DNA of 18,041 nucleotides from Chelatococcus sp. (GTDB lineage Bacteria; Pseudomonadota; Alphaproteobacteria; Rhizobiales; Beijerinckiaceae), in the NCBI GenBank assembly GCA_003248805.1, contig QFQY01000077.1, positions 1 through 18,041 on the forward strand, in the 5' to 3' direction. Of the stretch, positions 14,545 to 18,041 are shown piece by piece (within the stretch, counting starts at the first letter, position 1; each line of letters starts with the position of its first letter). Position numbers and translations under genes: made by a program. The notes under the pieces were generated by a model that was not told the DNA's origin, searched no databases, and saw only the letters and a program-made list of their open reading frames with translations.

Positions 14545-15292
14545 CTCAGATCAGAGCCGCGGCGGGGAAGGCACGGCAGGCAGGGCCATGCCGGCCGATA
14601 CCCCAGTTCGCTCCGTGGCGCCAACCCGGTTCGCCGCGGCGCACTCCGGTGACGGCGCTCGTTCCAGGCCACGCGACCCGAAAGAGCGACCGCGAAATCC
14701 GCAGCCTCGGCGCGGCGTCTACGGGCAGATCGGGGACGAGACGGCTCCCAAGCCTCGGGAGGGATTCTCCCGTATCGTTTGGCCCGCGAGCATCGCATGC
14801 CTGCGCCCGGGACGGTGGAACAGCCCGATATCGTGGTGCCTGTCCTGCCTCGCGTCTTCGCGGTCCGGCAGGTCTTGCGGCGCATTCGCTCGCGCTCGAG
14901 CCGGCTGAAGCGGATCTCCGAGACGGCGCCGGGTTTCGGCGCGGCGCCGTCTGCATGTCACCGATGCCGGCGCCTATCAGGAGTGTGGCTGAGAATGGAG
15001 CCTGTTCGCGCCAGCTCCGGATCACCGGGAAGCGAATAGGTGCCCTGCGACGAACCGGGGGCCTGCCCGCTCGGCAGCGTGTCGATTCGGGAAAGACGGA
15101 AGGGCGCCGAACAGGCGACGCGAACAGCCGAAACTCGATTGTAAAATCGGCTGCAAAAAGGCGAAAAATTCGAGCTCCACAACGCGCCCGGCTTTGCACC
15201 CGCGTATGGGCGCCACTGAACATCCTCGTCGGCGGACCGCAGGCGCACGAGATCGAAACACCGGACGCTTCCGTTCAGAATGCGCCGTTGCG
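14545..15292. other. About 750 bases without a convincing gene
   Basis: This stretch between the methyltransferase start and the aquaporin terminator has long open frames on both strands but none with family features, a good start or a consistent protein character. A plus-strand frame from 14779 (TTG) reads with coding-like third positions to about 14945 and could be a gene remnant. Visible structures: a 6-bp hairpin CGGGAG/CTCCCG at 14757-14773, a perfect 10-bp hairpin at 14922-14951, and an AT-rich patch with A-runs at about 15138-15175 with a small CGATT/AATCG hairpin. No tRNA, CRISPR or recognisable riboswitch was seen. Confidence 0.5.
14922..14951. repeat. Perfect 10-bp GC-rich hairpin
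   Basis: GACGGCGCCG (14922-14931) pairs with CGGCGCCGTC (14942-14951) around a 10-base loop. It lies in the gene-free stretch upstream of the methyltransferase. There is no following T-run on either strand. It could be a terminator remnant, a small RNA element or an intergenic repeat unit. Confidence 0.4.
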
Positions 15293-15326
15293 GAAAGGCC
15301 GGCGTTCCAAGAGACGCCGGCCTTTC
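15293..15326 (-). terminator. Rho-independent terminator of aqpZ
   Basis: A 13-bp perfect stem: GAAAGGCCGGCGT (15293-15305), 8-base loop, ACGCCGGCCTTTC (15314-15326). It starts 18 bases after the aquaporin stop on the minus strand. The A-rich foot and T-rich 3' arm are typical of an intrinsic terminator that can work in both directions. Confidence 0.8.
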
Positions 15327-15344
15327 ACTGGAGCGCCTCGTATC

Positions 15345-16070
15345 TTACTCGGCCGGCTGCGTGCCGGTGACACTGCCCTTCGGTTCCTGGCTGAGCCAGC
15401 GATAGACGAGCCCACCCAACACGCCGCCGATCAGCGGGGCAACCCAGAACAGCCAGAGCTGGCCGAGGGCCCAGTCGCCGACGAAGAGCGCGGGGCCGGT
15501 GCTGCGCGCCGGATTGACCGAGGTATTGGTGACCGGAATGCTGACCAGATGGATCAGCGTCAGACCGAGCCCAATGGCGAGCGGGGCAAAGCCCGCCGGG
15601 GCCTTGCCATGCGTCGAACCCATGATGATGAACAGGAACATCATGGTCATGACCACCTCGGCGAGGAAGGCCGAAACGAGATCATACTTGCCCGGCGAGT
15701 GCGCGCCATAGCCGTTCGAGGCGAAACCGCCGGCAAGGTCGAAGCCCGGAGCGCCCCGGGCGATCGCGTAGAGAAGCGCCGCCGCGACGATCGCGCCAAT
15801 CACCTGGGCGACGATGTAGGGCAAGATCTGTCCGGCCGGGAAACGTCCTCCCGCGGCGAGACCGACCGTCACGGCCGGATTCAGATGGCAGCCGGAGATA
15901 TGACCGATCGCATAGGCCATCGTCACGACGGTCAGTCCGAAGGCGAGCGACACGCCGAGCAGGCCGATTCCCACATTGGGAAAGCCGGCGGCGATGACCG
16001 CGCTCCCGCAGCCGGCAAAGGTCAGCCAAAAGGTTCCAACAAATTCTGCGAAGTATTTCTTTGTATTCAT
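15345..16070 (-). CDS. aqpZ: Aquaporin Z (water channel)
   Basis: A 241-residue inner-membrane water channel with six transmembrane helices and two half-helices. Both pore motifs are present: NPAVT at residues 64-68 and NPARS at 186-190. The selectivity filter matches E. coli AqpZ: Phe44, His174, Thr183 and Arg189, which is the narrow, water-specific type rather than the glycerol type. MNTKKYFAEFVGTFWLTF is a typical N-terminus, and Cys21 in AGCGSAV is also shared with AqpZ. GGAGGA lies about seven bases before the ATG at 16070. It has its own promoter and terminator, so it is monocistronic and not part of the copper block. It mediates fast water flux during osmotic change. Confidence 0.96.
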   Translation of the reverse strand: MNTKKYFAEFVGTFWLTFAGCGSAVIAAGFPNVGIGLLGVSLAFGLTVVTMAYAIGHISGCHLNPAVTVGLAAGGRFPAGQILPYIVAQVIGAIVAAALLYAIARGAPGFDLAGGFASNGYGAHSPGKYDLVSAFLAEVVMTMMFLFIIMGSTHGKAPAGFAPLAIGLGLTLIHLVSIPVTNTSVNPARSTGPALFVGDWALGQLWLFWVAPLIGGVLGGLVYRWLSQEPKGSVTGTQPAE

Positions 16071-16122
16071 AATGCATTCCTCCGCCGGTCAACGTCATGG
16101 ATTGCGCATTGGCGCCCAAGCG

Positions 16123-16151
16123 GAATAAGTCGCGCAGCGGAAGCCAGTCAA
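16123..16151 (-). promoter_or_regulatory. Likely sigma70-type promoter of aqpZ
   Basis: On the minus strand, -35 TTGACT (16151-16146), a 17-base spacer, and -10 TTATTC (16128-16123). This would start transcription near 16116, giving a leader of about 45 bases that contains GGAGGA. The -35 match and spacing are good; the -10 is moderate. Confidence 0.55.
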
Positions 16152-16339
16152 GTTCGTGCGCTGAAAAAGACGGATGCGCGGCGCATGGATCGCTGCCGAG
16201 AGCGCTTTTTTATTAGCCGGATAATAATTTATCTGTTCAGGCCTGCGCATTCGCGATCGGCCCGGCGCAAGGCGTGCGCGGAACAGGCTGTCCCGGCACA
16301 ATCCGCGCCGTTTCGGGCCGCGATCCTGCGCCCCGCCAC

Positions 16340-16368
16340 TTGACGTCACCATGCGTCAGTGCTTAGCC
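16340..16368 (+). promoter_or_regulatory. Possible promoter and inverted repeat before the small secreted protein gene
   Basis: TTGACG (16340-16345) with a 17-base spacer to TTAGCC (16363-16368) could be a promoter giving a short leader before the ATG at 16398. The -10 is weak. The same place holds TGACG-N8-CGTCA and the 8-base palindrome TGACGTCA, so a regulator could bind across the -35. Confidence 0.35.
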
Positions 16369-16397
16369 GCGCCCGGCATTCCGCCGGGAGCTGCAAC

Positions 16398-16640
16398 ATG
16401 AACAGACTGACCTCCAGGATTTCCGCTTCGGCGATCACCGCCGCCGCTTTCTTCGCGGTGGCGAGCTTCGCGACGGCCTCTCCGGCTGCGGCCGTGGTTT
16501 GCGCGAAGGGCGTGTATCGGGCCGGTTGCGCCGGCCCGAACGGCGTTGTCACGACGACACGGGTCGCCCCGCGTCGGCACGGCGCGGTCTGCCGCCGGTA
16601 TGGCGTCGTCGGCGGAGTGCGCCGCTGCGTCGTCTGGTGA
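16398..16640 (+). CDS. Small secreted four-cysteine protein of unknown function
   Basis: An 80-residue protein starting at the ATG at 16398, which has GGGAG seven bases upstream; the longer frame from 16359 adds 13 residues before the signal peptide and is unlikely. Residues 1-32 are a signal peptide with cleavage near ASPAAA-VVC. The mature part of about 48 residues is basic and Gly/Val/Arg-rich, with four cysteines: VVCAKGVYRAGCAGPNG, then CRRYG and RRCVVW. They could form two disulfides. Similar small exported proteins are known to me from Hyphomicrobiales as hypothetical proteins. It stands alone between aqpZ and the Crp-family gene and has its own terminator-like hairpin. I do not recognise a function. 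Confidence 0.75.
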   Translation: MNRLTSRISASAITAAAFFAVASFATASPAAAVVCAKGVYRAGCAGPNGVVTTTRVAPRRHGAVCRRYGVVGGVRRCVVW

Positions 16641-16649
16641 CGGACGAGA

Positions 16650-16676
16650 CGAGGCCGATCCACAGGACCGGCCTCG
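16650..16676 (+). terminator. Terminator after the small secreted protein gene
   Basis: CGAGGCCG (16650-16657) pairs with CGGCCTCG (16669-16676), with an inner TCC-ACA-GGA extension. It begins 10 bases after the stop and is followed by CTTCGCATTTT. The 8-bp stem and the nearby T-run fit an intrinsic terminator. Confidence 0.6.
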
Positions 16677-16809
16677 CTTCGCATTTTCGACAGCTTTTCG
16701 CGCGATTTGACGCCTCTTTCAGGCTCAATCGCCGAACGGATGGCGCCCCTGTCTAGCCGGGGACCGTCCACGCAGGCCTCGGCCGATCCGTCGCATCCGC
16801 CGGCAGCCG

Positions 16810-17493
16810 TCACGTTTCCTCGGCTTGCCGTTCCGCCAGTTTTTGCAGCGGCCCGACCGCCTTGATGGTGATGCTCCGGTAGCCGGTGCTCACCCAGCCT
16901 TCGGCCTCGAACCGCTTCAACGCCGCGTTGACCTGTTTCCGGGAGGCCCGGGCAATCGCGCCGAGATCGGTCTGCGACAGCGGTATCGTGGCGGTACCAG
17001 GGGAGACGAGGCGACAAAGGGAGGCCGCGATGCGTCCCTCGTGATCCGGCAGTTGGTGCTCGTGCCAGGCGCGGATCAGCATATCGAGATTGACGAGCAG
17101 AATCTGCGAAACGCGCCTGACGATCGTCGGATCATCACGTTCGATAAAATCCAGCGCGTCGAGCGGGACATGAAGGGCCCAGCTTTCGACGAGCGCCTGC
17201 ACACCGACGCGCCGGGGGCCGCGACTGAGAAAGCAGCCTTCTCCCATCCAGTGCCCCTGCCCCCAGACATGGGCGGGGCGGGGCGCTGCACCGAAGGGGG
17301 AGATCGATGCGCTGACCGCGCCCTGCGCGAGACCGTAGAGTCCGCCGGGAGGGTCACCGACGCGATAGAGGGTATCGCCCGGCTCCAGGCGGATCAGGAT
17401 GCCGCGTTGCAGAATCCGCGCCCGAAAGCTCTCATCCTGCACGGACAGCCACCCTCTTTCGCTCAGGATTTGCCTGGCTGAAGCCAGCTTCAT
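16810..17493 (-). CDS. Crp/Fnr family transcriptional regulator
   Basis: A 227-residue regulator starting at the ATG at 17493, where GAGGAG lies about seven bases upstream; the frame is open 24 codons further but without a good start. Residues 15-115 form a cyclic-nucleotide-binding beta-barrel (RLEPGDTLYRVGDPPGGLYGL, QGHWMGEGCFL). Residues 120-150 form the dimerisation helix. Residues 155-205 are the winged helix-turn-helix (LSQTDLGAIARASRKQVNAAL, then KRFEAEGWV). The N-terminal cysteines that hold the iron-sulfur cluster of FNR are absent, and the barrel lacks an obvious cAMP phosphate cassette (RE near TAA in CRP), so the effector is unknown. It is divergent from the HdeA-like gene 308 bases away and may control it. 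Confidence 0.88.
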   Translation of the reverse strand: MKLASARQILSERGWLSVQDESFRARILQRGILIRLEPGDTLYRVGDPPGGLYGLAQGAVSASISPFGAAPRPAHVWGQGHWMGEGCFLSRGPRRVGVQALVESWALHVPLDALDFIERDDPTIVRRVSQILLVNLDMLIRAWHEHQLPDHEGRIAASLCRLVSPGTATIPLSQTDLGAIARASRKQVNAALKRFEAEGWVSTGYRSITIKAVGPLQKLAERQAEET

Positions 17494-17801
17494 CGTCGTT
17501 CTCCTCAGGCCGCCCGACAGGCGTGCGAGCGTTCTCGCGGCGGGCCGGAAAGCGTTTCGCCACATGACGTTCCGGCACGCGCATGCTCATGGCTTCCGGA
17601 AAGTCAGGGGCGACCGAACTGATCTTTTTTTTCGTAATTGTCCAGCAGGGGACAATCGCGCACTCCGCGATGTTTTATCCGCCAGAGCGCAACATCACGG
17701 CGAGCGAGCCGCCGCCAGTCAAGCGGGCGGCTGCAGAACAGGTCGTTAGAAATCGCTCGCAAGAGCATCGCCAAATATAGTACTGAACCGGAGAACAGAA
17801 G
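17494..17801. other. 308-base divergent region between the Crp-family and HdeA-like genes
   Basis: There is no convincing gene; short plus-strand frames lack ribosome binding sites. It contains an eight-T run at 17624-17632, a 20-base palindrome at 17637-17656, an adjoining ATCGCG/CGCGAT hairpin at 17655-17671 followed by GTTTT, and an AGCCGCC/GGCGGCT hairpin at 17707-17732. Base composition becomes clearly more AT-rich toward the HdeA-like gene. Confidence 0.5.
17637..17656. promoter_or_regulatory. Candidate operator palindrome in the Crp-family/HdeA intergenic region
   Basis: ATTGTCC (17637-17643) and GGACAAT (17650-17656) are perfect inverted arms around a 6-base centre. TTGTC-N8-GACAA has the size and symmetry of a site for a dimeric regulator such as the Crp-family protein encoded next to it. 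It lies about 145 bases from both starts. Binding is inference. Confidence 0.35.
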
Positions 17802-17966
17802 ATGCGGACGATGCTGTGTACGATCGCGATCCTGATCGCTGCTTCGCTCCCGTCATATGCACAGACGGATCTGAAGAATTACGCCGATGCAAACGGCTAT
17901 ATAAACGTTCAAAAGCTTACATGCGATCAGCTTTCGAACACCTATCAGGAAGACGCTGATTTCCTA
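17802..17966 (+). pseudogene. HdeA-family acid-stress protein gene, cut by an insertion sequence
   Basis: Starts at the ATG at 17802 with GGAGAA six bases upstream. A signal peptide of about 20 residues (MRTMLCTIAILIAASLPSYA) precedes NGYINVQKLTCDQLSNTYQE, then DADF. This is the N-terminal half of the alphaproteobacterial HdeA-like family, with its first conserved Cys (residue 41). HdeA proteins are small periplasmic chaperones that prevent protein aggregation in acid. Family members continue with a Trp/Tyr-rich YSGWYNG segment and a second Cys. Here the sequence changes at about codon 55 into the end of an insertion sequence, so the gene has lost its second half and the disulfide partner. 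Codon use is more AT-rich than in the rest of the window, suggesting transfer. Confidence 0.75.
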
Positions 17967-18041
17967 GGCGGTGTGGACGGATTTGACCAAGACGAAGGCT
18001 GCTGCGAGGGCGACGATGGCTGTGAAGTTTCGCTTGGTCTT
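17964..18041 (-). CDS. Transposase C-terminus (probably IS5 family), partial
   Basis: The minus strand has an open frame from the window edge to a TAG at 17966-17964. Its last residues read KTKRNFTAIVALAAAFVLVK and then SVHTA. The KTKRNF-x6-LAA pattern is the usual C-terminal helix of IS5-family DDE transposases (compare the RYDKTKRNFLAAV type). The catalytic DDE residues lie outside the window. The stop codon uses the CTAG at the insertion junction. With only 25 residues, the family subgroup stays open. Confidence 0.6.
   Translation of the reverse strand, partial: KTKRNFTAIVALAAAFVLVKSVHTA
17964..18041 (-). mobile_element. End of an insertion sequence inserted in the HdeA-like gene
   Basis: The insertion sequence end is marked by CTAG (17964-17967), a YTAR-type target as used by IS5-group elements, followed by GGCGGTGTGGACGG as probable start of the terminal inverted repeat. 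From there the DNA is the transposase 3' end rather than HdeA. Only about 75 bases of the element are visible, so the other inverted repeat and the target duplication cannot be checked here. Confidence 0.6.

Larger units (their letters stand above)
16071..16397. other. 327-base divergent intergenic region between aqpZ and the small secreted protein
   Basis: It holds the promoters of both genes and an AT-rich patch (about 16206-16235, with TTTTTTATTA and ATAATAATTTATC) in otherwise GC-rich DNA. The patch may be a flexible promoter-proximal element. The open frames here read only as random sequence. Confidence 0.5.

Noticed and set aside
14649..16343. A plus-strand frame of 564 codons covering the gene-free stretch and aqpZ
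   Set aside because: It runs antisense through aqpZ and its terminator and has no domain features; no ribosome binding site at the start.
17583..17780. A 65-codon plus-strand frame upstream of the HdeA-like gene
   Set aside because: It has no ribosome binding site, runs through the T-run and the palindromes, and resembles no known protein.

Overview
The window is a GC-rich stretch (high G/C at third codon positions) from a chromosome-like region of an alphaproteobacterium. The gene set (EhuB/AapJ-type amino-acid ABC transporters, DUF938 methyltransferase, SCO/CopCD/YcnI copper genes, HdeA-like protein) fits Hyphomicrobiales, with Bosea or a relative as my best guess. This placement is inference, not a database result.

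Left block (1-5935, plus strand): the tail of a polar amino-acid ABC ATPase, then an EhuB-like binding protein, two permeases that overlap by 11 bases, an M20 amidohydrolase, a PLP-dependent cystathionine beta-lyase/Cys-Met lyase, and a second, AapJ-like binding protein without its own permeases. The order ATPase-binding protein-permease-permease matches ehuABCD, but the ectoine catabolism genes are absent. The M20 plus C-S lyase pair suggests uptake, deacylation and cleavage of an N-acylated, S-substituted cysteine or similar amino acid.

Central block (5965-13833, minus strand; read from right to left): a small His/Cys-rich DUF2946-like protein, YcnI (DUF1775), a YcnJ-like CopC-CopD fusion, two tandem paralogous FecB/BtuF-type binding proteins, a FecCD permease, a FecE-type ATPase and a SCO copper chaperone. 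A vitamin B12/siderophore-type ABC importer placed between five copper-linked genes is the most interesting feature. It may import copper or a copper complex and pass the metal to cytochrome oxidase assembly.

Right block (13939-18041): a DUF938 SAM-dependent methyltransferase (minus), about 800 bases without a convincing gene, aquaporin Z with a clear promoter and terminator (minus), a small secreted four-Cys protein (plus), a Crp/Fnr-family regulator lacking FNR cysteines (minus), and a HdeA-like acid-stress gene (plus). The HdeA-like gene is cut after about 55 codons by the end of an insertion sequence whose transposase C-terminus runs off the window.
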